Source: Brevibacillus reuszeri (GTDB taxonomy: Bacteria > Bacillota > Bacilli > Brevibacillales > Brevibacillaceae). Taken from it: DNA of 64,000 nt. Location of the stretch: positions 62,001 through 126,000 of the forward strand of contig NZ_BEXF01000007.1 of NCBI RefSeq assembly GCF_002897295.1, in the 5' to 3' direction. The position numbers and the translations under genes were made by a program. Below, in pieces: positions 17,013 through 24,855 of this stretch. Within the stretch, counting starts at the first letter, position 1. Each line of letters begins with the position of its first letter. A model generated the notes under the pieces. That model was not told the DNA's origin, did no database searches, and saw only the letters and a program-made list of their open reading frames with translations.

Positions 17013-18299
17013 TCATAGTCCTACTGCCTCTGCCTTCACTTCTTCAGGAGAGCTCTTCGTGATGTGGTGAAACAGCAGCATACTGATCAAACCCATCCCT
17101 GCAAAAACTCCGGTGATGACAAAAGGTGGCACCCACCCGCTCAAAAGAATGAATATCCCGGCACTGCTGGCTCCGAGAATGGACAGAAGTGAATACACGG
17201 CCATATACGTGCTACGAGCATGATCAGGTACCATGTTGGCCAAAAGCGCTTGTTTGACGGGAATATGGATGACCTCACCCAAGGTTGCGAGGAACATCGC
17301 AAGCAGCAAAATGACCGGAGAATTACTGAAGCTGATCACTGAATATCCTAAAAAGAACAGAAGCAAGCCAGACATCAGTACGACTCGCTCTTTGCAAGCC
17401 TTCAGTAGCGAAGAAGCAAGAACTGTTAAACAAACGACGAGAAGCGTATTTTCGGTTTTTAATATTCCTAGCATATTCATTCCGTCTACCGACAAGTCAA
17501 GAAACGAAAATAGGGGCTGTGGCTCTGGCATTTCCTGCACGAGTCGAATTCCGATCACGTTTGTCAATTGCTCTTCGACTGAAATAATGAGCAGATTGGC
17601 CAGTGCAAATAAAACAAACCAGCGATGCTTCAGCACATTCTTGTATGATCCGAGGATATCTTGTAAAAAGCTGCCACCCCTCTTTTTTGTTCCCTTCGTT
17701 TGTAGGGACAGCCCCTGTTTTACCGGTCTGTAGGTCTCCTCAATGAAAAGAACCGTAATGCCAAGTGATAGAGCCGTACTAAAAGCAACTCCCAGAAACA
17801 GATAAAAGTGATGCGTTTGAAACAGAAATGCGCCAGCCAATCCTCCAATCGCGACTGCCAAATTATTCAGCCAGTACGAAACTGTGAAAATCGTGCGTCT
17901 ATTTTCAGGATGACTCGCATCGATGATCAACGCCTGATAAACCGGCCCGACAGCACCTATACACAAATGAATGAAGAGAAACAGAACAAAAGTCACATAA
18001 GGTAGCTGAAGCCAGGGAGAATTGACGAGAGCCACGCATACAAACCCGACAAAGACAATTGCTTCGCAGCATACAATCACTTTTTTCCTGCCGATCCTGT
18101 CCGCTGCATAGCCACCTGCAAAAGAACCGACAATACTCGCTGCCATCACCCCTAAAAACATAAAGCCTGTCACAAAGGTTCCGAGCTGCTTGGAGAAAAA
18201 CACGATTAAATAAGGCGTCACTGACATGGTTGCCATGGATGTCACGAATTGGAGAGTAAGCCTGATTTGGATGTTTTTATTAAATGTCCAGAATTTCAT
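17013..18299 (-). CDS. MFS transporter under TetR control
   Basis: 428 residues, 12 predicted helices. Motif A is GGYAADRIGRKKVI (about 62-75). The family is drug:H+ or YttB-like MFS; the substrate is unknown. The start is ATG 18299, 10 bases after GGAG; a TTG two codons earlier is too close. The gene lies 69 bases downstream of a TetR gene in the same direction, and the gap carries an operator-like 26-mer also present before tetR. Efflux of a compound sensed by that regulator is the likely role. Confidence 0.9.
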   Translation of the reverse strand: MKFWTFNKNIQIRLTLQFVTSMATMSVTPYLIVFFSKQLGTFVTGFMFLGVMAASIVGSFAGGYAADRIGRKKVIVCCEAIVFVGFVCVALVNSPWLQLPYVTFVLFLFIHLCIGAVGPVYQALIIDASHPENRRTIFTVSYWLNNLAVAIGGLAGAFLFQTHHFYLFLGVAFSTALSLGITVLFIEETYRPVKQGLSLQTKGTKKRGGSFLQDILGSYKNVLKHRWFVLFALANLLIISVEEQLTNVIGIRLVQEMPEPQPLFSFLDLSVDGMNMLGILKTENTLLVVCLTVLASSLLKACKERVVLMSGLLLFFLGYSVISFSNSPVILLLAMFLATLGEVIHIPVKQALLANMVPDHARSTYMAVYSLLSILGASSAGIFILLSGWVPPFVITGVFAGMGLISMLLFHHITKSSPEEVKAEAVGL

Positions 18300-18320
18300 G
18301 TGCAATCACTCCAGCTACAG

Positions 18321-18346
18321 AATAACGATTGATTAATCAATCATTT
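18321..18346 (-). promoter_or_regulatory. TetR operator, copy 1 (before MFS gene)
   Basis: Centre is the perfect 16-base palindrome GATTGATTAATCAATC (18327-18342). The 26-base block matches the reverse complement of 18988-19013 at 24 positions. It lies 22 bases upstream of the MFS start, positioned to block an internal promoter or elongation. Confidence 0.7.
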
Positions 18347-18368
18347 ATAACCCAAAAAAATAGACCGA

Positions 18369-18971
18369 CTAGCTCTTCTTCGGTCCAAATAGCTGCATCG
18401 CAAACGGAACAAAGTTCGTCCACATTTGACTTTCTGGCGAATCAGTCAAGTTCACCCGCAGCCCAATCAACAGGCTCATATACGCTGTTGCCACGTATTT
18501 GGTGTCTTGCTCATATAAGGCCCCCTGCTTTTGCCCATTTTTTAAAAGCTCCCCAACTTTCGCCCGAAATGTATCATGAAACTGATCCAGCTCCTGAAAC
18601 GGCTCGGGAAAACGATTATGGTAGCCAATGACTTGAACGACCAGACGTAGATAAGTATCAAATTTAGCGATTATACGCAGTTGATTTGTAACCATTTTCT
18701 CCAGCTCCAAAACAGCGTCCTGAGCTGCAGGATCAAAGTCTAGCAACTGCTCGGAATACTCGCGAAGAGGCTCCACGACGGCTGCGTAAAAAAGCTGGTC
18801 TTTATTTTCAAAATACGTAAAGACACTTCCAAAGCTGACGTTGGATGCCTTAGCGACTTTTGCAATCGTCGTATCGTTATAACCGTGCTCAGCAAACAGC
18901 TGGATGGCTTGCTCTAAAATGTTTTCACGTTTCTGCTTCATTTTTTGTACCTGTTGATCAGATAGCGGCAT
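18369..18971 (-). CDS. TetR/AcrR-family regulator
   Basis: 200 residues. The N-terminal HTH is clear: ILEQAIQLFAEHGYNDTTIA, then VAKASNVSFGSVFTYFENKDQL. The C-terminal effector domain is not assignable to a ligand class. GAGGAG is 8 bases before ATG. Two nearly identical operator-like sequences flank the gene (18321-18346 and 18988-19013), so it should repress both itself and the downstream MFS pump. Confidence 0.93.
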   Translation of the reverse strand: MPLSDQQVQKMKQKRENILEQAIQLFAEHGYNDTTIAKVAKASNVSFGSVFTYFENKDQLFYAAVVEPLREYSEQLLDFDPAAQDAVLELEKMVTNQLRIIAKFDTYLRLVVQVIGYHNRFPEPFQELDQFHDTFRAKVGELLKNGQKQGALYEQDTKYVATAYMSLLIGLRVNLTDSPESQMWTNFVPFAMQLFGPKKS

Positions 18972-18987
18972 ACTACAAGCTCCTCAC

Positions 18988-19013
18988 AAATGATTAATCA
19001 ATCAATCGTTATT
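18988..19013 (+). promoter_or_regulatory. TetR operator, copy 2 (before tetR)
   Basis: Contains TGATTAATCA plus ATCAATCG, matching the inverse of the block at 18321 at 24 of 26 bases. It is 17 bases upstream of the TetR start. Confidence 0.7.
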
Positions 19014-19040
19014 AGCATTATAAAAGATTCTCCATTTTTT

Positions 19041-19949
19041 TCAAGCATTTTGCTCGTTTGCTTGTCCGACTCCCGGTGTCGACGCTCTCAGCTGTTCAAT
19101 AAAGTTTCTCGCCGCAACAGATAGGTAGTGGTCCTTCAGCCAAATCAGACCCGAGCCCGCACTCAAATTCGGCTCCGCAATTCGGGTGACTTTTAGTGCA
19201 TGTCCCTTGTGCATTTTCAGAACGACCTCCGGAACGATGGTTGCACCAAAACCCGAAGACACCAGCTCCAGTAGCAAAGGAATATCCGAGCATTCGGACA
19301 GTAGGTTGATTTCAAGCTTGCGACGGGCGAATTCCTCCAAAATCAGGTGGTACACTCCTAGTCCCCCAGTGCTCGGCAATATCATCGGATAAGCTTGCAT
19401 TTCCTCAAAGCTGATCGTATTTGCGTACCGAGCATCCTGCGCCGAAGAAACGAAGAAAAAAGGCTCCTGTTTCAAATGCAAAATCGAAAAATCCTCAAGT
19501 GCAAGCGGAAAACGCACAATGGCAAGCTCGATCGTACGTTCCTTTATCAGCTTGCAGAGCTGCGCTGACTCGTTTTGTTGAATTTTATACGTCATGAGCG
19601 GATAGCGCTCACTAAATTTGCGTAATTGTGGCGCGAGTAACTCCGAGGAAAGGGTATTGACGCCAATGCTTAGTTTCCCGCGCACGCCCTCACTGACCTC
19701 TTTTACCTCCATACGCGACTCTTCCATGTATTTCACCATTTGCAAGGCGTGCTTGTACAGGTTATTCCCTGCTTCCGTCAGCTCCAAGCCTTTTTGATGC
19801 CGGATCACCAATTCTACTCCGAGATCCTGCTCCAAATTTTTCAACTGCTGGCTTAATGGAGGCTGAGCCATATGCAGCTTTTTGGCTGCTGCCGATATTT
19901 TTTTCTCCTCTGCAATGACGATGAAGTAGCGCAGTTGCTTGATATCCAG
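19041..19949 (-). CDS. LysR-family regulator with probable CTG start
   Basis: 302 residues. LysR proteins of this branch begin with (M)DIKQLRYFIVIAEEK; here that residue is coded by CTG at 19947-19949, placed 7 bases after GGAGGTG. In-frame ATG or GTG codons exist only far upstream without a ribosome site. HTH: ISAAAKKLHMAQPPLSQQLKNLE. The effector domain follows from about residue 90. It is divergent from guaD across 143 bases that include a long inverted repeat, so it probably controls guaD and the MFS gene. Confidence 0.88.
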   Translation of the reverse strand: MDIKQLRYFIVIAEEKKISAAAKKLHMAQPPLSQQLKNLEQDLGVELVIRHQKGLELTEAGNNLYKHALQMVKYMEESRMEVKEVSEGVRGKLSIGVNTLSSELLAPQLRKFSERYPLMTYKIQQNESAQLCKLIKERTIELAIVRFPLALEDFSILHLKQEPFFFVSSAQDARYANTISFEEMQAYPMILPSTGGLGVYHLILEEFARRKLEINLLSECSDIPLLLELVSSGFGATIVPEVVLKMHKGHALKVTRIAEPNLSAGSGLIWLKDHYLSVAARNFIEQLRASTPGVGQANEQNA

Positions 19950-19970
19950 ATAGAAGCACCTCCAATCCAC

Positions 19971-20018
19971 TATACGAAAAAGATTATCAAAATGAATTTC
20001 ATTAATATTTTTCGTATA
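19971..20018. promoter_or_regulatory. Inverted-repeat operator between lysR and guaD
   Basis: TATACGAAAAA (19971-19981) and TTTTTCGTATA (20008-20018) are perfect 11-base arms around a 26-base spacer that itself holds ATGAATTTCAT. The right arm overlaps a TTCGTA -35 that lies 18 bases from CATAAT (20035-20040) ahead of guaD. This fits a LysR-type binding region. Confidence 0.65.
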
Positions 20019-20092
20019 CCTTTCTCCATGGTAGCATAATGACATGGAGCACAAAAGGAGTTTTCCATCTATGCCATCAGGAGGAACCCATT

Positions 20093-20554
20093 ATGAAAGC
20101 CAATTCATTCATGCAGCAAGCAATCGAATTAGCGTACGAAAATACACGCAAGAATCAAGGAAAGCCGTTTGGTGCTGTGATTGTAAAGGACGGTGTGGTG
20201 ATCGGAACCGGAGTCAACGACGTTCTCGCAACACATGATGTAACCGCTCATGCGGAAATGCAGGCGATCCGCGAGGCGTGCAAAACATTGGACAGTGTTT
20301 CACTCGAAGGCTGCGAGGTATACGCAAGTGGACAGCCTTGCCCGATGTGTCTTGCTGCCATCTATTGGACAGGAGCCAAAACCGTTTATTATGCCTACAC
20401 GGAAAAGGATGCAGCTGAGGTAGGGATGAGCACCAAGCATGTGTATGAGCAGCTGGCGCTTCCGTTTGACAAACAGGTGCTGCCCATCGTGCATATGGAA
20501 AACGAGGACGAGGGTAAAAATCCATTTGCCCTCTGGAAGCAAACTCGTGGGTAA
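20093..20554 (+). CDS. guaD: Guanine deaminase (cytidine-deaminase fold)
   Basis: 153 residues. The zinc site is HAEMQAIREA (about 52-61) and PCPMCLAAIYW (about 82-92), with N and P features of the GuaD type (KPFGAVIVKDG, AIYWTGAKTVYYA, DAAEVGMS). Hydrolyses guanine to xanthine. ATG 20093 follows AGGAGGAACCCATT; an upstream in-frame ATG at 20039 lacks a site. Its stop overlaps the GTG of the following MFS gene. The divergent LysR gene and the inverted repeat suggest purine-linked induction. Confidence 0.9.
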   Translation: MKANSFMQQAIELAYENTRKNQGKPFGAVIVKDGVVIGTGVNDVLATHDVTAHAEMQAIREACKTLDSVSLEGCEVYASGQPCPMCLAAIYWTGAKTVYYAYTEKDAAEVGMSTKHVYEQLALPFDKQVLPIVHMENEDEGKNPFALWKQTRG

Positions 20555-21743
20555 CCAGAAAACGTTTCCTCTCCTTTTAGTAAATATGTTTCTCGCCATG
20601 CTTGGTATCGGACTCGTCATCCCGGTGCTGCCTCAATTTTTGCATGAATTTGGCGCAGGCGGACAAGCAGCGGGATATTTGGTTTCCTGCTTCGGGCTGA
20701 CCCAGTTTCTTTTCTCCCCCATTGCGGGCAATCTGGCGGACAAGTACGGTCGAAAGCCAATGATTGTTCTTGGTCTCGGCCTGTTTGCTCTCTCCAACCT
20801 CTGTGCTGCTATCGCTGATAATCTGTGGTTTTTGTTCTTGTCACGCCTTATCGGCGGTGCTGGCTCTGCTGCGTTGGTCCCTTCGATTATGGCATACGCA
20901 GCAGATATCACAACAAACGAGCAGCGGACAAAAGCCATGTCCTACATCGGAGCATCCATGTCCTCCGGTTTTATCATCGGGCCAGGTGTCGGAGGCTTGC
21001 TCGCTGAGTTTGGCATGCGAGCGCCTTTTTTCGCATCGGCATGCATTGGTGTACTGGCGATGCTCGGCAGCATGATCGTGCTGCCGGAGCCTCTTTCGCT
21101 AGAAACGAGATTGAAACGGCAGCAGTCCACTGTAAAAAAGCCAAACGTTTTCGTTCAGCTCGCTCTTTCGATCAAATCCCGGTTTTTCGTCCTGCTCTTT
21201 CTCGTTTTTGCCCTTACCTTCGGGCTTACACACTTCGAAGCGATTTACCCGCTGTACGTCGTGCAGAGCTATGGCTTTACTACCCTTGATATCGCCATTT
21301 TGTTTACGGTCTGCTCCTTGATCGGCACGGTCAATCAAGTCCTTCTCACAACTAAACTGATTCACCGCTTCGGGGAAAAGAAGACCATCAATTACACCTT
21401 GCTGCTGTCCTCGATCTCGCTAGTTTTTCTGCTTTTCTCCGGAAATTTTTGGTATGTGATGTTCGTTACGATGATGTTTTTCACCTGTAACAACATTTTA
21501 CGGCCGACGATTAATACGCTTCTCTCCAAGGGAGCAGGAGAACAGCAAGGCTTTGTCGCAGGAATGAACAATGCTTACATGAGTCTTGGCAATATTTTCG
21601 GACCCGTACTAGCCGGCATACTGTTTGACATTCAAATTAATCTGCCTTATTTGTTTGGAGCCTTTGTGCTGCTCATCGCCTACTTCGTCTCCGTCAAATG
21701 GATCGAGAGCAAAAGAGCGATCACGAGCCTCGAAATGAGCTAG
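20547..21743 (+). CDS. MFS transporter (NorA/Bmr-like drug:H+ antiporter)
   Basis: 398 residues, 12 helices. Motif A NLADKYGRKPMI (about 62-73), motif B LSRLIGGAGSAALVPS, and antiporter motif C GFIIGPGVGGLLAEFG are present. Start is GTG 20547, whose bases overlap the guaD stop (CGTGGGTAA), with GGAAG upstream; translation is likely coupled. Linkage to a guanine deaminase suggests purine or purine-analogue export, though general drug efflux is equally possible from sequence. Confidence 0.88.
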   Translation: MGNQKTFPLLLVNMFLAMLGIGLVIPVLPQFLHEFGAGGQAAGYLVSCFGLTQFLFSPIAGNLADKYGRKPMIVLGLGLFALSNLCAAIADNLWFLFLSRLIGGAGSAALVPSIMAYAADITTNEQRTKAMSYIGASMSSGFIIGPGVGGLLAEFGMRAPFFASACIGVLAMLGSMIVLPEPLSLETRLKRQQSTVKKPNVFVQLALSIKSRFFVLLFLVFALTFGLTHFEAIYPLYVVQSYGFTTLDIAILFTVCSLIGTVNQVLLTTKLIHRFGEKKTINYTLLLSSISLVFLLFSGNFWYVMFVTMMFFTCNNILRPTINTLLSKGAGEQQGFVAGMNNAYMSLGNIFGPVLAGILFDIQINLPYLFGAFVLLIAYFVSVKWIESKRAITSLEMS

Positions 21744-21754
21744 AACGGTACATG

Positions 21755-21810
21755 CAAAAAAGACGACTGGAGTGTGCGATCTTGCTGCATCTCCGTCGTC
21801 TTTTGTTTTT
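21755..21810. terminator. Bidirectional terminator
   Basis: AAAAAAGACGACTGGAG pairs with CTCCGTCGTCTTTTG followed by TTTTTTT, between the convergent MFS and pepV genes. Confidence 0.85.
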
Positions 21811-23250
21811 TTACTTTGCCAGCTCGTAAATCGCTTGGGCGTAAATCGCCGTCGCTTTGATCAAATCATCTACAAGGATATGCTCATCGCGCTGATGGGC
21901 ACTGTCTGCACGTCCAGGGAACAACGGTCCGAATGCAACTCCTACATCCAGAGAACGTCCATAGGTTGCACCACCGATGGCGATAATACCTGCTTCTTCG
22001 CCCGTTTGCTCTGTATATACACGCTGCAGGGTAGTGACCAGTGGATGCTGTGGGTCAACCCGATGTGGTGTCAAATGCTCCGCTACTTCCAAAACAAATC
22101 CCGCTTCTGCTCCATGGCTTGTCAGCAATGCCGACCATTTCTCAAATGAAATCGAGTGGGGGTAACGAATATTGAGACGGAACAGAGCGTCCTTGTCTGC
22201 CTCGTATTCCAGCACCCCCGTATTTACTGTCAGGGCTCCCATTTCCTCATCGACATGGGCGATTCCCAAAGCCTCTCCGCCATGCTGACGGTACAGATAG
22301 CGGTCAGCGAAGTCTATGTAGACAGCGCCTCGCTCATCCAAGACAAGTGTTTGCAAGAAATGCGTCAGCTCTGTACCTGCATTGACACCTTTACTAGGGT
22401 CCATCCCGTGTACAGAAACGCCCTCCATATGAAGCTCGACTGAGCCATCTTTTTCCACGGCTTTGCCCGTAAGGCCGTTTTCCTCCAGATGTTTCTGATA
22501 ACGCTCTATGATAGCCTGAGCTTCCAGCCCACGTGGCTCAAGCACAGCTACGCCTTTATCCGGCACCATATTCATGCGCAGGCCTGCCTGCAAGGAAATG
22601 AGACTCGCCTGAACATTTTCCGCTGCCGATAGCCCCAAGCTCTGGAAGGCTACCTTTGTCTGGCGCAGCGTGAGGTCTGTCAGTCCTTTTTCAGCATAAA
22701 TGAGCGGGAAATCTGCGTCCGGTGTAAAGCCCATCGTCGGCATTTCCTCTGTTTCAAAATAGGTTTTCACGCATTGCCAGCTCGATTCCTCATCGGTTCC
22801 CAAAATGAAGCGGACTCGCTTGGTGAGCGGCAATCCCAGCTCCATCACGATCTTGGCTGCAAAAATGGCTGCCATCGTTGGTCCTTTGTCATCAATCGCA
22901 CCACGAGCCACCAGACGGCCGTCTACAATCTCTGCTGCATACGGAGGCGTACTCCAGCCATCGCCCTCCGGCACGACATCCACGTGGCTCAAAATCCCGA
23001 TCAATTCCTCGCCTTGACCGAACTCTGCATGTGCTGCATAGCCTCCAACGTCTTTGATTGTCATCCCTGCTTTTTCGCAGACACCCAGGGCATAGTCCAA
23101 TGCTTCGCGAATGCCTTCTCCAAACGGCGCACCTTCACGCGCGGTTGCCGGATCGAGTACACTTTTAATTCGCAAAAAGGCTTGGGTAGTAGAAAGGAGG
23201 TCTTCCTTGCGCTTATTCGTTTCCTCCAGCCAATTAATGGTTTTCATCAT
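21811..23250 (-). CDS. pepV: Dipeptidase PepV (M20A)
   Basis: 479 residues. Zinc ligands occur in GILSHVDVVPEGDGW (H and catalytic D), GAIDDKGPTMA (bridging D), GTDEESSWQCVKTY (catalytic and metal Glu), TPDADFPLIYAEKG (D) and the late GGATYGRS region. Cleaves dipeptides in the cytoplasm. The start region overlaps the last 17 bases of relQ, so translation is coupled and the ribosome site GAAGGGAAAG is inside relQ. Confidence 0.93.
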   Translation of the reverse strand: MMKTINWLEETNKRKEDLLSTTQAFLRIKSVLDPATAREGAPFGEGIREALDYALGVCEKAGMTIKDVGGYAAHAEFGQGEELIGILSHVDVVPEGDGWSTPPYAAEIVDGRLVARGAIDDKGPTMAAIFAAKIVMELGLPLTKRVRFILGTDEESSWQCVKTYFETEEMPTMGFTPDADFPLIYAEKGLTDLTLRQTKVAFQSLGLSAAENVQASLISLQAGLRMNMVPDKGVAVLEPRGLEAQAIIERYQKHLEENGLTGKAVEKDGSVELHMEGVSVHGMDPSKGVNAGTELTHFLQTLVLDERGAVYIDFADRYLYRQHGGEALGIAHVDEEMGALTVNTGVLEYEADKDALFRLNIRYPHSISFEKWSALLTSHGAEAGFVLEVAEHLTPHRVDPQHPLVTTLQRVYTEQTGEEAGIIAIGGATYGRSLDVGVAFGPLFPGRADSAHQRDEHILVDDLIKATAIYAQAIYELAK

Positions 23251-23965
23251 CTTGTTCTTTCCCTTCTGTTATGCTCATATCGTCCATCCCCGCATCGATG
23301 TCCAGGTCCAGCTCGACCAAGGACAGTAGCGATTCCATCGGGACTTCCTTTTTAGTAAATTCGGCCTGCGCCTCTTTGATTTCGTCTCGGATGTTGTTCA
23401 TTTCACTATCCAGCTTATAAGATGCCTTGGCAGCCTCGAATAATCGCTGACGAACATTTGACGGGATAATGCCCTCGTACTTGTAATTCAGAGAATGCTC
23501 AATTGTCGCCCAAAAATTCATCCCTAGCGTGCGAATCTGGATTTCCACCGGGATGGTCATTTGCCCGCCCGCCATCATAATCGGATACTCAACCGCCAGA
23601 TGATAGCCGCGATACCCGCTTTCTTTTGGTGTGGACACGTAATCCTTTTCCAGGTAGACTCGCATATCTCCGCGCTTGCGTATCATTTCGACAACAGCGG
23701 GTATGTCATCAATAAACTGGCAAATAACACGGACACCGGCGATGTCGCGCAGCTCCCAGCAGATGTTCTCATCAATCGGAAATTGCAGGCGATTTGCCTT
23801 GTTATATATGCTAGGGATTGATTTTACCCTGCCAACAGCAAACTCAATCGGCGAATGTTCCTTGCGCTTGCGCAGCTCATTACGGATATTTTTAATTTTG
23901 ACTTTGATTTCTTCAACAGCTTGCTCGAACGGCAGCAAATATAGTTCCCAATCTAGTTTGTGCAC
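23234..23965 (-). CDS. relQ: Small alarmone synthetase RelQ-type GTP pyrophosphokinase
   Basis: 243 residues. Conserved RelA/SpoT synthetase text includes HSPIEFAVGRVKSIPSIYNK, DIAGVRVICQFIDDI, ESGYRGYHLAVEYP and the hallmark VEIQIRTLGMNFWATIEHSLNYKY. There is no hydrolase domain. It makes pppGpp/ppGpp in stress. The start is GTG 23965, 8 bases after CGGAGGG. About 30 extra acidic residues extend the C-terminus beyond the usual 211-residue YjbM and overlap the pepV start. Upstream lies an 890-base gene-free, hairpin-rich region. Confidence 0.93.
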   Translation of the reverse strand: MHKLDWELYLLPFEQAVEEIKVKIKNIRNELRKRKEHSPIEFAVGRVKSIPSIYNKANRLQFPIDENICWELRDIAGVRVICQFIDDIPAVVEMIRKRGDMRVYLEKDYVSTPKESGYRGYHLAVEYPIMMAGGQMTIPVEIQIRTLGMNFWATIEHSLNYKYEGIIPSNVRQRLFEAAKASYKLDSEMNNIRDEIKEAQAEFTKKEVPMESLLSLVELDLDIDAGMDDMSITEGKEQDDENH

Positions 23966-24042
23966 GCTTACGTCCCTCCGGCCCAAAACTCTCCATCGTC
24001 CTTATCATTCAACATTTTGGTTAAGATATCCTTCAAAATCGT

Positions 24043-24081
24043 AACAAAGACGTCTTTCTTCTTGAAAGCGGCGTCTTTGTT
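24043..24081. other. Perfect hairpin upstream of relQ
   Basis: AACAAAGACG and CGTCTTTGTT are perfect 10-base arms; inner CTTTC/GAAAG can extend the stem. It lies about 80 bases upstream of the relQ start. It could be a leader stem or the terminator of an upstream RNA, since the minus-strand 3' side is not followed by a clear T-run. Confidence 0.6.
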
Positions 24082-24109
24082 TGCTGTTGTACGCGGCTTC
24101 AGTGGCGGG

Positions 24110-24305
24110 GAGGAAACAGGAGAAAACGCTCCAGGTACTTGGGCCTCTAGCGGGGAGGGGGCTCTGCCCGCTTACAGGGAAAAAGGGAAACCGCGTCCAA
24201 AGTGAGATGATTGTTCAGAGGTGGACGCTTAAGGGCGTGTTTCCCTTTTTCCCCTCCAGCTTGGTAGGAGTCCCAAAGACCTTCTCTTTTTTCTCCTGTT
24301 TCCTC
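24110..24305 (+). repeat. Long-hairpin element E1 (about 196 bp)
   Basis: Outer arms GAGGAAACAGGAGAAAA (24110-24126) and its exact reverse complement (24289-24305) give 17 bp. Inside are AGGT/ACCT plus TTGGG/CCCAA pairs, a side hairpin AGCGGG/CCCGCT (24149-24172), a perfect 15-bp stem GGGAAAAAGGGAAAC (24177-24191) with 24239-24253, and GCGTCCA/TGGACGC (24193-24199, 24222-24228). The whole folds into one long rod. Could be a MITE-like or BIME-like repeat or a structured RNA. Confidence 0.7.
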
Positions 24306-24307
24306 TG

Positions 24308-24333
24308 CAAGCTTTAGAGACATTTGAAGCTTG
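24308..24333. other. Small hairpin next to E1
   Basis: CAAGCTT and AAGCTTG, 7-base perfect arms with a 12-base loop, begin 3 bases after E1. Confidence 0.45.
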
Positions 24334-24481
24334 AATGACATTGCTTGTTAAACACGGATGAATAGCTTGGGTCAGCCAAGACAGTGAAGCATTTTTCAAG
24401 GGTTAGGGAATGTGGCTATCGAAAGCTCTTTTAATGGAATCTTTGCAAGCTAGCTTCGTCCCAAAAAGCAAATCTGCTGAT

Positions 24482-24626
24482 GAGGAAAGAGAAGAAAAAA
24501 GTAAGAGCTCTTTGGGATACCAGCCGATGCGGAGAAATGGACGCGGTTTCGTTTTTTCTTCGGAGCTGAGCTCGGACACTCCCAGCTAGTATCCTAAGAA
24601 GCTAGAGCATTTTCTCCTCTTTCCTC
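24482..24626 (-). repeat. Long-hairpin element E2 (about 145 bp), inverted relative of E1
   Basis: Outer arms GAGGAAAGAGAAGAAAA (24482-24498) and TTTTCTCCTCTTTCCTC (24610-24626) pair at 16 of 17. A second stem joins AGCTCTTTGGGATAC (24506-24520) with GTATCCTAAGAAGCT (24589-24603), with one mismatch and two G-U. Read on the minus strand it matches E1 at its left end (GAGGAAA, AGGAGAAAA, GCTC), at GAAACCGCGTCCA (exact 13) and at TCCCAAAGA (exact 9). Confidence 0.7.
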
Positions 24627-24730
24627 TCCTCCACCAATAGCAACGATCCAGTATTCTTTACTTCCTTCGCCTGAACCGCTGTACAAGTATTCGAGGGTAG
24701 AGAACGAGCAGTTCGCTTAAGAAAACCTAA

Positions 24731-24755
24731 ATCGAAGCTTCCTCAAGGGGGAGCG
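24731..24755. repeat. Intergenic hairpin motif, copy B
   Basis: ATCGAAGCTTCCTCAAGG followed by GGGAGCG, 23 of 25 identical to 15707-15731 and likewise followed by AGGTA a few bases on. Confidence 0.6.
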
Positions 24756-24825
24756 GACACTGAGGTACCTTGTCATGCGCTCCAGAATTCATAAGCCTCA
24801 CGCTTATAAATTCCTATACGATAAA

Positions 24826-24845
24826 AAGAGACCAGTCTCCCGGCC
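24826..24845 (-). terminator. Weak terminator after membrane chemoreceptor
   Basis: On the minus strand GGAGA-CTGG-TCTCT is followed by TTTTATC. The stem is only 4-6 pairs, so read-through into the structured region is likely. Confidence 0.35.
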
Positions 24846-24855
24846 TCCATATTTC

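Larger units (their letters stand above)
23966..24855. other. Gene-free, highly structured intergenic region
   Basis: No open frame with a ribosome site is seen on either strand. The stretch contains a 10-bp hairpin (24043-24081), two related long-hairpin elements in opposite orientation (24110-24305 and 24482-24626), short stems at 24308-24333 and 24366-24380, a copy of a hairpin motif (24731-24755) and a weak terminator near the end. On the minus strand it separates the chemoreceptor stop from the relQ start, so any transcript made here could be a leader for relQ-pepV or an independent RNA. Confidence 0.7.

Noticed and set aside
24110-24626. CRISPR or tandem repeat array
   Set aside because: The repeats are palindromic, inverted, unequal in length and only two; no spacer pattern exists. 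No CRISPR, tRNA or rRNA was seen elsewhere.
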